64,000 bases of DNA from Collinsella sp. AF33-16. GTDB taxonomy: Bacteria; Actinomycetota; Coriobacteriia; Coriobacteriales; Coriobacteriaceae. Under the pieces are notes generated by a model. The model ran no database searches, had not been told where the DNA came from, and saw only the letters and a program-made list of their open reading frames with translations. Below, piece by piece: positions 33,154-41,740 of the stretch (the stretch's first letter is position 1; every line of letters starts with the position of its first letter). Made by a program: the position numbers and the translations under genes. The stretch is taken from assembly GCF_003475325.1 (NCBI RefSeq), contig NZ_QRQC01000003.1, forward strand, positions 62,001 to 126,000, in the 5' to 3' direction.

Positions 33154-36100
33154 TCACGCGAGGAATCGGTCTAGAAGGGCGTCGCGCTCTGCGGAAAGGG
33201 CGTCGACCTCTTGCTCGAGTGCAAATTGCGATTTGTCCGCCTCGGCAGCGAAGTCGGCGAACTCCTGTTGGAGGGACAACGGGGGAATTGCAATGGGAAT
33301 AGCGGCCAAGTCTGCTGCGCTGATATTTGCCTGATGGACACTTCCCTTCGCTATATTACGAAGGACTCGCTTTCCTTCCTTTGAATTCAGGTAACCAGAT
33401 ACATATTCGGCAGAGCTGTGGTCAGCGAACCTTACGCACACGATGTACCCAGCAATAACCATGGTCTCTGACTGATGAAAAACGCAAGTTTTCCCAACCT
33501 TGTCAATGCTGTTGGTTCGATTAAAAAGCATATCGCCATAGCGGACGGTAGCATTTTCGAGAGCTTGGCCCTTTAGGGTGATTCGCTTTGTATCGGTTAG
33601 GTCAAGGATGCCGTCGTCGGTGATATTGTTCATTCGGATGTAGACATAATCGCCATCGGCGCCGGCTTTTGCTGAAGTGCCGTAGTGCATTTCTATGCTG
33701 TAGTTGCCGATTGTTTCGATTGGCCATGATGCGTGTGTCTTGGTTCTAAACATCTCGACAAACCGTGATTTGACGCTCTCCTTGAGAGCGGCGATTTGCT
33801 GTCGTTTGCTATTGATTTCATCTGTTAAGCGATTGAAATCGTCGATGAGGGCTCTCTGCTCGGAGAGCGTCGGGACTGGGATGGGGTATTTGAGCAGCTC
33901 ATCCTTGTCTCCGCGAGGCCTGCCGGTTCCCGTGAAGGTGGACATATCGTAGTCGAAGAAGTCCTTCTGCCACAGGAGCAGATGGAGAAACTCGGGCAAT
34001 AGGCTGTCGGTATTTATGCTTCGGAATACCAAAACGTCCTTGGAGCACGCCCCATCGCGGTCTGCGAGCCAAATCTTCTGCAGATAGGGGCGAATATTGG
34101 AGACGAGCGTGTCTCCCTTCTTGTATGCGGTGCCAGCACTTGCCGGAAGCTCTCCACTATAGGTGGTTATGCCGCCACGGTCCTTGACCATGTTTTCCGT
34201 TGTTACGTAAGTGTCGGTGGTGATGGAACTCTGGGCCACGCTGTTGGTAACGTAGGATGTGATGTCTCTAAGCGTCTTGACTACGGTGCCCTGGGCGAAC
34301 GAGCGGGGCTTGTAGAAAGAGCGGGGAATCGTAAGAGTCTCGTCGAACTTCTCGGCATCAAAGTCGATGAAATCGGTGGTCTTGGCATAGTAGTAGTACT
34401 GGGCAAGGTCGCCGGGCTCAACCTGCTCGCCGGAGAACCATGCTCTGATGATGCCGCTTAGCGAGTTCGTGTCGTCCGATTCGTCGTCCGAATAGAGCAC
34501 GCCCTCACCATCGATGGGCTGTATCCCCTCGTTGCCTTTGCGATTGCTCCATTTGTAGCCAAGGAAAGAGGCGATTTCCTTGGTCGTGTTAGGTGAGTTG
34601 ATGATGAGCGTCTGTTCGCCGCAGACGAGACCCCAAACGCGCAGGCGTTTGCGCTCTTCCTTGTGCGCATAGCGATAGAACAGCTCGTTCTCTGCTTTGA
34701 GCTGTGAGTTCTTGTCGGCCGCCTTCCAAGTCTTGCTCTTTCGAAGGGTCTTGAGCTCCTTCGATGATTCGAAAAGATGGCAATAAACGTTGAAGTGGCG
34801 AGTGTTTGCCCATTCGTTCCAGCCAGCCTCTCCTGCGAGAAAAGCCCGGTAAGTATCTCCGTCTACATTAATTGTGTCGAGATAAGCGTTGAAAGCGCTT
34901 TCGTCTTTCCAACCAGTGAGCTTCCTGCGCTCAAAAACAGCGTCAACGAAATCAAGTGCGTTCGCATTGCGGGGCGGGATCTCGTCAAAGCGACGTAGGA
35001 ACATAATTGCGACGTTTGTTCCTGTGGCCGCGAATGTGCCTGATCCAAACCTGGCGACGGAGACGATCTCGAAGGAGCTCAAAAGCACATCGCGTGCGGC
35101 CATGAAACTCGAGCTCGTGCTCTTGTCGAGGATCGAGGTGGGGAGGACAATGGCGGCGTAGCCTCCGGGCCGAACAAGCTGTGCCGCACGCTCGACAAAG
35201 AGGGTCTCGATTTCCGAGCCGCTATTGCTGATGGTTTCCAGCACTTTGAGTTCGTTGTTGTGAAGCTTGAGATGCGGTTTGAAGGCCGCGACAGAGTACG
35301 GGGGATTGGCGACAAGAATGTCGAAGCGTCCCCTGTCGGTTCGGCTGTCGATTCCCTTGTCGGGATAATTTTCAAGTCCGTCGCCGAAGACCACGTTGCT
35401 CTGCCCTGCGCCATGCATGTAGAACGAGACCTTGGAAACGCGAGCGAGTCGATAGTCCTTCTCGATGCCGACGAGATTGTCTCTGACCCAGTCGGCGTCT
35501 CCGAGGTCATCCTCTATGGTCGGATCATATTGGCATGCGGCGTCGGAGATTTCTTCGAATCCTTCTGTGAGAAAGTGCCCCGCGCCACAGGCGTAATCGA
35601 TAACGCGTGGATAGTGCACGGCACCAGCCTCGTCCTGCACGATGCTGTCGAGTGGGAGTGACTTCCAAATAAAACGGGTGATGGGCACAGGTGTGAAGAA
35701 TTGGCCCTCGTTTTGCTTAAAGCCCTGATTAAGGAGCTGTTCGAAGAGGTCGCCCAAGAATTGAATGTCTTGAGTTCCTACGATGCGATACGGCTGTAGA
35801 AGTTGCACCGTCTCTACGAGTACCTTGCCGTTCTGAAGAAAGAGTTCCTCGTTGTGGACGTCTTTGAACGCAAAGTCATTGTTGGTATAGAACTTGAGCT
35901 TGCGCAGCGTGCCGTTCAGCTCCTCGATGAGCTTCTTGCGGTGCTGGCCCGTATAGTTGCTTATGAGGTTTTCGGCGTAGTCGTTGGGAACGTACAGGAC
36001 CTCTTCCCGCATGAGCTTTCTCATGCCGTCTGAGTGGAGTCTCTGGAGCCTGTCCTGGAGCGTTTCGTAGGTGTCGCGTCCTTGGCGGTATTGGAACTCA

Positions 36101-36981
36101 ATCTCCTGGGTTGGCATTTTCGAGAGCTCGTCTTGGAGCTTCGCGATAAAGAGCGCGATAAGGCGATTGAAGGCGTTCTCTTTATCGGAGACGTTGTTGT
36201 GGCGGAGGATTTCCTCGAAGCGGTTGACGATGCTGTCTTCGGCCCTGAAGTCGACAAGGTCCTTCTTGAGAAGGGGAGGAACCATCGGGTGGTATGCCGT
36301 CGACCTATCGCCAAAGAGGATGTTTCCCTCGACTTGTTGGTTGTACGTTTCCGTCCAAACTTGATGGAGCTGTTCCACTGTATGGGCGTCGCGGTAGAGC
36401 GCAATGGTGTCATCGCGTTTGGCGAGCGCGATGAAGTTCTCGTCATCGCTGCAGTTAATTGAAACCTGGTCTGGCACGATTTCGTTGTTGATGAAATCGC
36501 ATGCAAAGAGTACCAACCAGCGAGTCGCGCGCTCTTGTTGCCAATAGGAGAGGAGTTGCCCTCCGTCTGACTGCATGTTCTTGAATTCGTTTTTGAACTC
36601 GGTTCCAGGGGTCTTGCATTCGACGATTGCGAGTGTGTCGCCCCTCTCGTCATTAATGCAGATATCAGCGCGGCCGCTCTTTTGTTCGTGCCCAAGGGCC
36701 CATTCGCGCTCCAGCTCAAGTGATTCGGGGCGATATCCTTTGTCGAGGAGCATGGTTACGCAGGCGAGTACGACGAAGTTCTCGTTATCGGAAAAGTTAC
36801 AAGTTGTGTCTTTGTTGACTTTGAACCCCAGGTCTTTCGGGTAGCCGATGCGTTTCTTGGAAAAATCGACCGTGATTTGCGCGCTGGTCTCTTCCCAGGA
36901 TTTCTGATAAACGGTGCCGTCGCCCGAGGGCTCGTAGCACAGAGCCCTAAGTGCGTCGCGAAGATTGTCCAGAGTAATCAT
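33154..36981 (-). CDS. Type IIG restriction-modification enzyme (R-M-S fusion)
   Basis: A single 1275-residue chain. N-terminal nuclease: D106 and E121-x-K123 (RADICIN, IVECKTPG) form a PD-(D/E)XK site. A helical linker follows. Gamma-class N6-adenine methyltransferase: QFFTPVPITRFIW, motif I VIDYACGAGHFLTEG near 460-475, motif IV NPPY at 559-562. The C-terminal specificity region (about 880-1275) has two TRDs separated by the helical conserved stretch LKESVKSRFVEMF near 1070. The enzyme should both methylate and cleave DNA at a bipartite site. The second TRD lies between the 17-bp repeat and the C-terminus and can be exchanged for the cassette at 31524. GGAGA precedes the ATG. Confidence 0.88.
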   Translation of the reverse strand: MITLDNLRDALRALCYEPSGDGTVYQKSWEETSAQITVDFSKKRIGYPKDLGFKVNKDTTCNFSDNENFVVLACVTMLLDKGYRPESLELEREWALGHEQKSGRADICINDERGDTLAIVECKTPGTEFKNEFKNMQSDGGQLLSYWQQERATRWLVLFACDFINNEIVPDQVSINCSDDENFIALAKRDDTIALYRDAHTVEQLHQVWTETYNQQVEGNILFGDRSTAYHPMVPPLLKKDLVDFRAEDSIVNRFEEILRHNNVSDKENAFNRLIALFIAKLQDELSKMPTQEIEFQYRQGRDTYETLQDRLQRLHSDGMRKLMREEVLYVPNDYAENLISNYTGQHRKKLIEELNGTLRKLKFYTNNDFAFKDVHNEELFLQNGKVLVETVQLLQPYRIVGTQDIQFLGDLFEQLLNQGFKQNEGQFFTPVPITRFIWKSLPLDSIVQDEAGAVHYPRVIDYACGAGHFLTEGFEEISDAACQYDPTIEDDLGDADWVRDNLVGIEKDYRLARVSKVSFYMHGAGQSNVVFGDGLENYPDKGIDSRTDRGRFDILVANPPYSVAAFKPHLKLHNNELKVLETISNSGSEIETLFVERAAQLVRPGGYAAIVLPTSILDKSTSSSFMAARDVLLSSFEIVSVARFGSGTFAATGTNVAIMFLRRFDEIPPRNANALDFVDAVFERRKLTGWKDESAFNAYLDTINVDGDTYRAFLAGEAGWNEWANTRHFNVYCHLFESSKELKTLRKSKTWKAADKNSQLKAENELFYRYAHKEERKRLRVWGLVCGEQTLIINSPNTTKEIASFLGYKWSNRKGNEGIQPIDGEGVLYSDDESDDTNSLSGIIRAWFSGEQVEPGDLAQYYYYAKTTDFIDFDAEKFDETLTIPRSFYKPRSFAQGTVVKTLRDITSYVTNSVAQSSITTDTYVTTENMVKDRGGITTYSGELPASAGTAYKKGDTLVSNIRPYLQKIWLADRDGACSKDVLVFRSINTDSLLPEFLHLLLWQKDFFDYDMSTFTGTGRPRGDKDELLKYPIPVPTLSEQRALIDDFNRLTDEINSKRQQIAALKESVKSRFVEMFRTKTHASWPIETIGNYSIEMHYGTSAKAGADGDYVYIRMNNITDDGILDLTDTKRITLKGQALENATVRYGDMLFNRTNSIDKVGKTCVFHQSETMVIAGYIVCVRFADHSSAEYVSGYLNSKEGKRVLRNIAKGSVHQANISAADLAAIPIAIPPLSLQQEFADFAAEADKSQFALEQEVDALSAERDALLDRFLA
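33758..33774. repeat. 17-bp direct repeat, restriction-gene copy
   Basis: Minus-strand GTCAAATCACGGTTTGT encodes VKSRF(V) in the central conserved helix between the two TRDs. Identical to and in the same orientation as 32107-32123. Confidence 0.85.
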
Positions 36982-37463
36982 CTAATGTCTCCGTAGCTGC
37001 GAGGTGAAAACACAATTCGCTAATTTTATCGCAGAGGGCGCCGTAAGAACGTAGTGTGATTGGCGGTGCTGCTGCTTGCCAGGGCATTTGATTGGATGAT
37101 GACGCGCACGGGGCGGGATTCGCCAGTCCGCTAAGCCACGCTGGCAACAGTAGCGTACCAGGCGGTTGCTTGCAGAGATCCTCACGCGCGCCGTGCTTGA
37201 ACCACTGGAGGTACGTGTTTCTCGTCGTGCGTCCATCGGTGACCGATCCGCCTTTTACTAAACAAGTTTATCGAGCGCGCGAAGCGATTGAGCCAATGGC
37301 GAAGCTCCAACTTATTCGTCAACTCATGGGCAAGCCACCCGAGACTACTCATTTCTCCTACTAGCAATGAAGGTCTGCGACCTGCAGTTTTGCAAACTGC
37401 TTGAAAGCCACCCGATGAGATACCCCCGATTTCCACTTGGAATCGGGGGTATTTTTATTTACA
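36982..37463. other. Gene-free stretch before IS200 element
   Basis: No gene is supported. The stretch 37317-37390 is related to 29198-29270. The right end is a terminator (37420-37460). The left end holds the promoter region of the restriction gene, without an obvious consensus. Confidence 0.4.
37420..37460 (+). terminator. Rho-independent terminator ahead of IS200 element
   Basis: ATACCCCCGATT at 37420-37431 pairs with AATCGGGGGTAT at 37441-37452, followed by TTTTATTT. It would shield the element from outside transcription. Confidence 0.85.
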
Positions 37464-38225
37464 GGCTTTAGCCTGTGCGGGGCGCGCAGCGCGCCGCATC
37501 AGAAACCACCCGCTATGCGGGTGGGGCCAAACGGCTTTACAAAGCCGCCCCCTCGCCGGACACTTGCGATTGTTCAGGCCGCAAGGAATCCGAGTCGAGA
37601 GGGCGGTGGTGGCGTATGGCCCAGAAGGCCTACGGCCTGTCGCACACGAAGTGGACGTGCAAGTACCACGTCGTGTTCACGCCGAAGTATAGGCGCAAAG
37701 TCATCTACAACCAAATAAGGTCCGACCTTGGGGAGATCTTCAGGAAGCTCTGCCAGTACAAGGGGATAGAGGTCATCGAGGGGCACCTGATGCCCGACCA
37801 CGTCCACATGCTGCTGGCGATACCGCCGAAGTACAGCGTGTCGAGCGTGATGGGCTACCTGAAGGGGAAGAGCTCGCTGATGGTATTCGACAGGCACGCG
37901 AACATGAAGTACAAGTTCGGCAACAGGAAGTTCTGGGCCGAGGGCCACTGCGTGTCCACCGTCGGCCTGAACGAGGCCACGATCGCGAAGTACATCCGGG
38001 AGCAGGAGAAGGCCGACATCGCGCTCGACCGGCTGAGCGCCAAGGAGTACGAGGACCCCTTCGATAGGGGGCCGGGGCGTAAATAGCGCCGGTTTGACCG
38101 GCCCGTCACGGGTCAATCTGCAGTGCGGCCCGAACCCCGTGAGGGCCGGCGCCTTTAGACGCGTGCCGGAAATCCAAGGGTTACACCCTAAGAGCAAACC
38201 ACCCCTTCTAGGGGTGGTTTTGATT
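37464..38225 (+). mobile_element. IS200/IS605-family element (tnpA only)
   Basis: A single Y1 transposase gene flanked by subterminal hairpins: CCACCCGC/GCGGGTGG at 37506-37524 on the left and AAACCACCCC/GGGGTGGTTT at 38196-38220 on the right. No tnpB is present, so it belongs to the IS200 group. Exact ends cannot be fixed without an empty site; the limits given are approximate. There is no terminal inverted repeat, as expected for this family. Confidence 0.7.
37616..38086 (+). CDS. tnpA: IS200/IS605 Y1 transposase TnpA
   Basis: A 156-residue HUH transposase. The strand KYHVVFTPKYRRKVIY, the metal-binding HUH motif in MPDHVHMLLAIPP and the catalytic tyrosine in IAKYIREQEKAD are all present, so it should be active. 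It moves single-stranded DNA by recognising subterminal hairpins. The start at 37616 (MAQKAYGLSHTKWTCKYHVV) follows GAGGGCGG. Leading 5' hairpins probably limit expression. Confidence 0.93.
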   Translation: MAQKAYGLSHTKWTCKYHVVFTPKYRRKVIYNQIRSDLGEIFRKLCQYKGIEVIEGHLMPDHVHMLLAIPPKYSVSSVMGYLKGKSSLMVFDRHANMKYKFGNRKFWAEGHCVSTVGLNEATIAKYIREQEKADIALDRLSAKEYEDPFDRGPGRK

Positions 38226-38941
38226 TAAGCGTCCACGCATGAAACACGGCGCGATGAACTGCGCTGCTCGTCGCCCGTCCGCGCCGCCGAGAGCAGGGCG
38301 CCCAAATCGGCCTGGATCGCCTCTGCCTTGCTTCCAAGCTGCAACGGAGCCGAGTCGCCCGAGATGTTTACGCTCAAAAGGTGCGCATCCGGCAGCTTTG
38401 CGGTCATGCTCCAGAACGGGAGTGTGATGATACCAGGAGTCATTTCGCCCACGCCGAGCTCCAGCAACAGCACGCGGCCACTGCTGCGCTCGCGCACAAA
38501 GCGTTCGTATCGTTCGAGGCTCTCGCGCCATGCTCCGCCTTGCAGAAACGTGTCGTCGCGCACCCACGGCACAAGCTGCCAGCCGCAATGCGGGCATCGG
38601 GGGATATCCTCGCTGAGGACCTCGAACCCCGCCATGCCCGCGAGCATGCGTTCGACGTAGGGGCTCGCGTCGAAGAGCTCGTCACAGCATGGCTGCTTGC
38701 ACTGAAGGTGCGCGAAGCTTCCCTGATAGTTACAGGTTCTCTCGTCGGGAAACGTCTTCTCGGCCTGGGTGTCCACATTGGTGCTCAGGATGAAGTAGTC
38801 CTTATGGCCGATGAGGGACCGTAGGTCGAGATAGGGCTGCGAGGCCAGCTCGCGCAGCATGAAGTCGATGTATCGCGCATAGTATGCCCACTGCTGCTCG
38901 AGGCTGGGGTAGAGGTGGTAGAAGCCGTCGAAAAGGCTCTT
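38225..38941 (-). pseudogene. SIR2-family gene lacking the NAD-binding N-terminus
   Basis: From KSLFDGFYHLYPSLEQQWAY to the end this is about 90 percent identical to the intact gene at 41741, including STNVDTQ, the CNYQGSFAHLQCKQPCC zinc region and ELGVGEMTPG. The first 56 residues of the intact protein, which hold GIGSGMSSAAGFN, are missing and replaced by unrelated sequence ahead of an IS3 fragment. It ends with a different tail (RTGDEQRSSSRRVSCVDA). Without the Rossmann loop it cannot bind NAD+ in the normal way. Confidence 0.8.
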
Positions 38942-39028
38942 GACTACTTTCGATTGATGCTCAGTGCCCATTGTATTCGCTACGATTAAACTCGGCACAG
39001 GGGATACTGGTTTTCCGTGCGAAAACGC

Positions 39029-39125
39029 TCATGCCGCTAAATTGAGCGACCGCCTGTACTGCAGCGGGATCATCCGCCCGAGCGATCCCTTAATCCGTCG
39101 CCCGTTGCGCCAATCGGCAGAAGCC
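39029..39125 (-). pseudogene. IS3-family transposase, C-terminal fragment
   Basis: Minus-strand codons read WRNGRRIKGSLGRMIPLQYR then RSLNLAA and stop. This is the usual end of IS3 OrfB transposases (R-R-I-K-x-x-L-G-x-x-x-P-x-Q-Y-R-x-S-L-x-L-A-A). About 30 codons remain. Its insertion probably cut off the 5' end of the SIR2 copy at 38225. Confidence 0.7.
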
Positions 39126-39170
39126 ACGCGTGGACGCTAATCGCTCGAGCGAATCGTCGTCGGTTTCCGT

Positions 39171-40079
39171 TTAACGATTTCTTTTTCCGCTATTATCTGA
39201 CCCTCGGACTTCCTCGTGATAGAAGTAGTCCACGATCACCGGATGCCCCTGGGGGACTCTGCCATAAGGCATTTCGTTGTCCACAAAGGGGCAATCGTAC
39301 TTCTTGGCCATTTCCTCGGCTTTTACTTCAAGCGCTTCAAAATAGCTACGGTTGCGCTTGTTATAGATCTCATCGTAAAGCGGTACGAGATTGGGATGTT
39401 TCTCGGCGATATAATCCAGGATCGTTTTTTTGAAACCACCCCGAAGATTGAGATTTTCGAGCCAAAACAAATCGCACCGATCCTTTACTCGCTCAAAAAT
39501 CATCTCAAAATCCGTGATGCCGGGAAATACCGGGGACACGAAGCAGATCGTACGGATACCTTCGTCATACACCTGCTTCATAGCAGCGATACGACGCTCG
39601 ATGCTCGACGCGGAGTCCATATCGTTCTTGAAGTTCTCATCCAGCGTGTTGATCGACCATGAAACGGTCACTCGTCCAAGCCTCTTCAGCAGATCGATAT
39701 CCCGTACCACAAGATCGGACTTTGTGCAGATCAGAATATCTGCATCGCTGCCAATCAGCTGCTCCAGGAGTTTCCTGGTATTCCCGAATCGCTCCTCCTG
39801 TGGATTGTAGCCATCCGTCACAGAACCGATAACCACCCGCTGTCCAGCGTATTTCTTCGGATTCTTGATTTCCGGCCAATGCTTCACATCAAGAAAGGTG
39901 CCCCATTCCTCCTTGTGTCCGGTAAAGCGCTTCATAAAGGAGGCATAGCAATACTTGCAGGCATGCGTGCAGCCTACATAGGGATTGACCGAGTAGCCGC
40001 CTACCGGCAGGCTGGACTTGGTCATGATGTTCTTTGCTTCCACCTCATTGATGAGGATTCCATCGATCACTTCCGCCAT
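39171..40079 (-). CDS. Radical SAM protein, SPL (spore photoproduct lyase-like) family
   Basis: A 302-residue radical SAM enzyme starting MAEVIDGILINEVEAKNIMT at 40079, with GGAGGT upstream. The cluster motif is CTHACKYCYASF; GSVTDGYNPQEE and ADILICTKSDLVVRDIDLL are typical of SPL-like members, and WSINTLDENFKNDMDS is the conserved later strand. Such proteins perform radical chemistry on nucleic acids or unknown substrates. It overlaps the next radical SAM gene by 13 bases. Both are visibly more AT-rich than the SIR2 genes around them and probably come from a Firmicute. Confidence 0.85.
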   Translation of the reverse strand: MAEVIDGILINEVEAKNIMTKSSLPVGGYSVNPYVGCTHACKYCYASFMKRFTGHKEEWGTFLDVKHWPEIKNPKKYAGQRVVIGSVTDGYNPQEERFGNTRKLLEQLIGSDADILICTKSDLVVRDIDLLKRLGRVTVSWSINTLDENFKNDMDSASSIERRIAAMKQVYDEGIRTICFVSPVFPGITDFEMIFERVKDRCDLFWLENLNLRGGFKKTILDYIAEKHPNLVPLYDEIYNKRNRSYFEALEVKAEEMAKKYDCPFVDNEMPYGRVPQGHPVIVDYFYHEEVRGSDNSGKRNR

Positions 40080-40756
40080 GTTCTCTGCACCTCCAGCACT
40101 CTTTCGAATTCTTCCGGCAATTCCTGAATCATGTTTTCGTCCCCTATGACAGAGACGAGGTCTTCCTTCATAAACATTGGAATGCCAAGCGCGTGCGCCT
40201 GGTCCGTCAAAGACCATGCCCACTCCGGTTCCGTATGAACCTTCCTGCTCTGCGCCCCGGTCATGGTACCGACGACGATCCAGTTGATTCCGGAAAGGTC
40301 GACCGTACCGGGATCGTCGAATAGCGGCTCAAAAGTAACGAAGAAGTGATTTGCTTTGACGTTTTTCCGAAGGGCGTCGATACGCCACAGCTCCGCTTTC
40401 CTCGTCACCGTAACGCCGAACCATGCGTTTTCCAGGTCGGTATCTAAATCCAGCAAATCGGGTCTCTTGGTCAGGAACAGGAACTGATGCTGTGGATTCT
40501 CATGGATCTTTGCAAATACCTCGTCTCGCCATTCCAGCTTCCACCCGGAGAGATCGCTCATGCCGGTAAGGAGAAAGTTCTGCGGGCGTTTCTTTTCCAT
40601 CATCTTGAGCTTGCTCGGGAAGAACGCAGGATCAGCGAAGTCGTCAATCATATGCCAACGTTTCACATTGTTACGGGCATAGCAATATGGACACCCCACC
40701 GTGCAGCCGATGACGATATTCATATTCTGAATCTGATTTTTGATGCAGATGCTCAT
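40067..40756 (-). CDS. Radical SAM protein, phage Gp37/Gp68-like (DUF5131)
   Basis: A 229-residue protein with the radical SAM cluster motif CTVGCPYCYARN. It continues with FLLTGMSDLSGWKLEWRDEV, HQFLFLTKRPDLLDLD, AWFGVTVTRKAELWRID and WIVVGTMTGAQSRKVH, the series of strands seen in Gp37/Gp68-type proteins of phages and mobile elements. Its ATG overlaps the TGA of the SIR2 fragment upstream (ATGA) and its end overlaps the SPL-like gene, so the pair is translated as one unit. Function unknown; a two-enzyme radical SAM module is implied. Confidence 0.82.
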   Translation of the reverse strand: MSICIKNQIQNMNIVIGCTVGCPYCYARNNVKRWHMIDDFADPAFFPSKLKMMEKKRPQNFLLTGMSDLSGWKLEWRDEVFAKIHENPQHQFLFLTKRPDLLDLDTDLENAWFGVTVTRKAELWRIDALRKNVKANHFFVTFEPLFDDPGTVDLSGINWIVVGTMTGAQSRKVHTEPEWAWSLTDQAHALGIPMFMKEDLVSVIGDENMIQELPEEFERVLEVQRTWRK

Positions 40757-40953
40757 AACGCCTGCCTACCTGCCTCTCCCGTAAACACGCAATCAGCCTT
40801 CCCCACCTTGCGGGCAAAAGCCTCGATATCTTGCTTGCAAGCAGCAGGCTCGCAATCGCTCAAATCGTATGACGTGCCGCCGTTTCGATAGACGGCCCGA
40901 TGGGAAAACGATCGGCTGACAAGCCCGATGCCGAGCTTCTCGCACAGGGTCAT
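40753..40953 (-). pseudogene. SIR2-family N-terminal fragment
   Basis: 66 codons starting MTLCEKLGIGLVSRSFSHRA match the beginning of the SIR2 gene at 43279 (MTLYEQLVIELTNQSFSLQA), including the SYDLSDCEP and FARKVGKADCVF stretches. The match stops where the NAD loop should begin (GEAGRQAL instead of GGASGLSAAGGG). The stop codon overlaps the start of the Gp37-like gene. It could be translated as a leader for the radical SAM pair, using the SIR2 promoter. Confidence 0.75.
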
Positions 40954-41096
40954 CCGTGCTCCCTTTCAGCTATAAAAAACAGGTGTCTATAAACAGTATC
41001 CTTGTTGATTTTCGCAGGGGCAATGAACAAACGCGTGCACCTGTCGATAAACGAACAGCTACTGGACATTGTCAAACGACTCAGATTGGAGAGGCG
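40954..41096. promoter_or_regulatory. Divergent SIR2/TetR control region, copy 1
   Basis: This region is clearly homologous to 44245-44387, sharing TTTCAGCTAT, ACAGGTGTCTATAAA, GCAATGAACA, CTGTCGATAAACGA and GGACATTGTC-like blocks in the same order. TATAAA elements on both strands can serve as minus-10. ACAGGTGTCTATAAA and the later CTGTCGATAAACGA are likely TetR-binding elements. Confidence 0.55.
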
Positions 41097-41657
41097 ATGG
41101 GAGAAACCAAGATCGACCGCCGGCGGCGCTACACCCTCTCGGTCATACAGGAGGCGTTCTTCGCGCTGCTGGCCGAGGTCGGCTTCGCGAAGATGACGGT
41201 GGCGGACATCTGCCGCCGCGCCGAGATCAACCGGGGAACGTTCTATCTGCATTACGAGGATAAGTACGCGCTGCTCGATGCGCTTATCGACGAGGCATTG
41301 GCAGCGGCTCCCCCGCTTGAGGGGGTTGAATCGGCAACGCTTTGCCAGCGTCCGCCGGCAGACGACGATTATCGCCTGCTTTATTCGGACAGCGACTCAT
41401 ACGCTCGCGTAGCCCAGCGCGTCATAGAACGCGGAGCGGAGCAGATGGTTCCCTGGGTCATGGAGAAAACAGGGCTTTCACGCGAAGACGCCTTCCTGCT
41501 CTTCGTCCACAACGTCCAGGGCAATCTGGCCGTCAACCGCCTGCTCGGCTGGAGACGAGGCCCCGAGTTCACCCATGCCCAGGAGCTGCTCAACGCCTAT
41601 TCCGAAGGGGGCTTACTGGCGGTATCCGCTCTTCGCGATTCCGATAACCCATCGTGA
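41097..41657 (+). CDS. TetR family regulator, copy 1
   Basis: A 186-residue TetR protein starting MGETKIDRRRRYTLSVIQEA, with TTGGAGAGG before the ATG. The helix-turn-helix is GFAKMTVADICRRAEINRGT followed by FYLHYEDKYALLDAL. The C-terminal domain contains VFVHNVQGNLAVNRLLGWRR-like segments shared with copy 2 at 44388 (roughly 85 percent identical by eye). It is divergent from a SIR2 fragment and the radical SAM pair and presumably represses that transcript. The ligand is unknown. Confidence 0.9.
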   Translation: MGETKIDRRRRYTLSVIQEAFFALLAEVGFAKMTVADICRRAEINRGTFYLHYEDKYALLDALIDEALAAAPPLEGVESATLCQRPPADDDYRLLYSDSDSYARVAQRVIERGAEQMVPWVMEKTGLSREDAFLLFVHNVQGNLAVNRLLGWRRGPEFTHAQELLNAYSEGGLLAVSALRDSDNPS

Positions 41658-41677
41658 CCTGCGATTCAGGAATACCA

Positions 41678-41703
41678 GCCTCCGAGCCCTCTCGTTCGGA
41701 GGC
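41678..41703. terminator. Bidirectional hairpin between TetR and SIR2 genes
   Basis: GCCTCCGA at 41678-41685 pairs with TCGGAGGC at 41696-41703 in the convergent gap between the TetR gene and the SIR2 operon. Confidence 0.6.
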
Positions 41704-41740
41704 TGCGGCTAAAACCTCATTGCGCGTCTACCGCTCCGCG

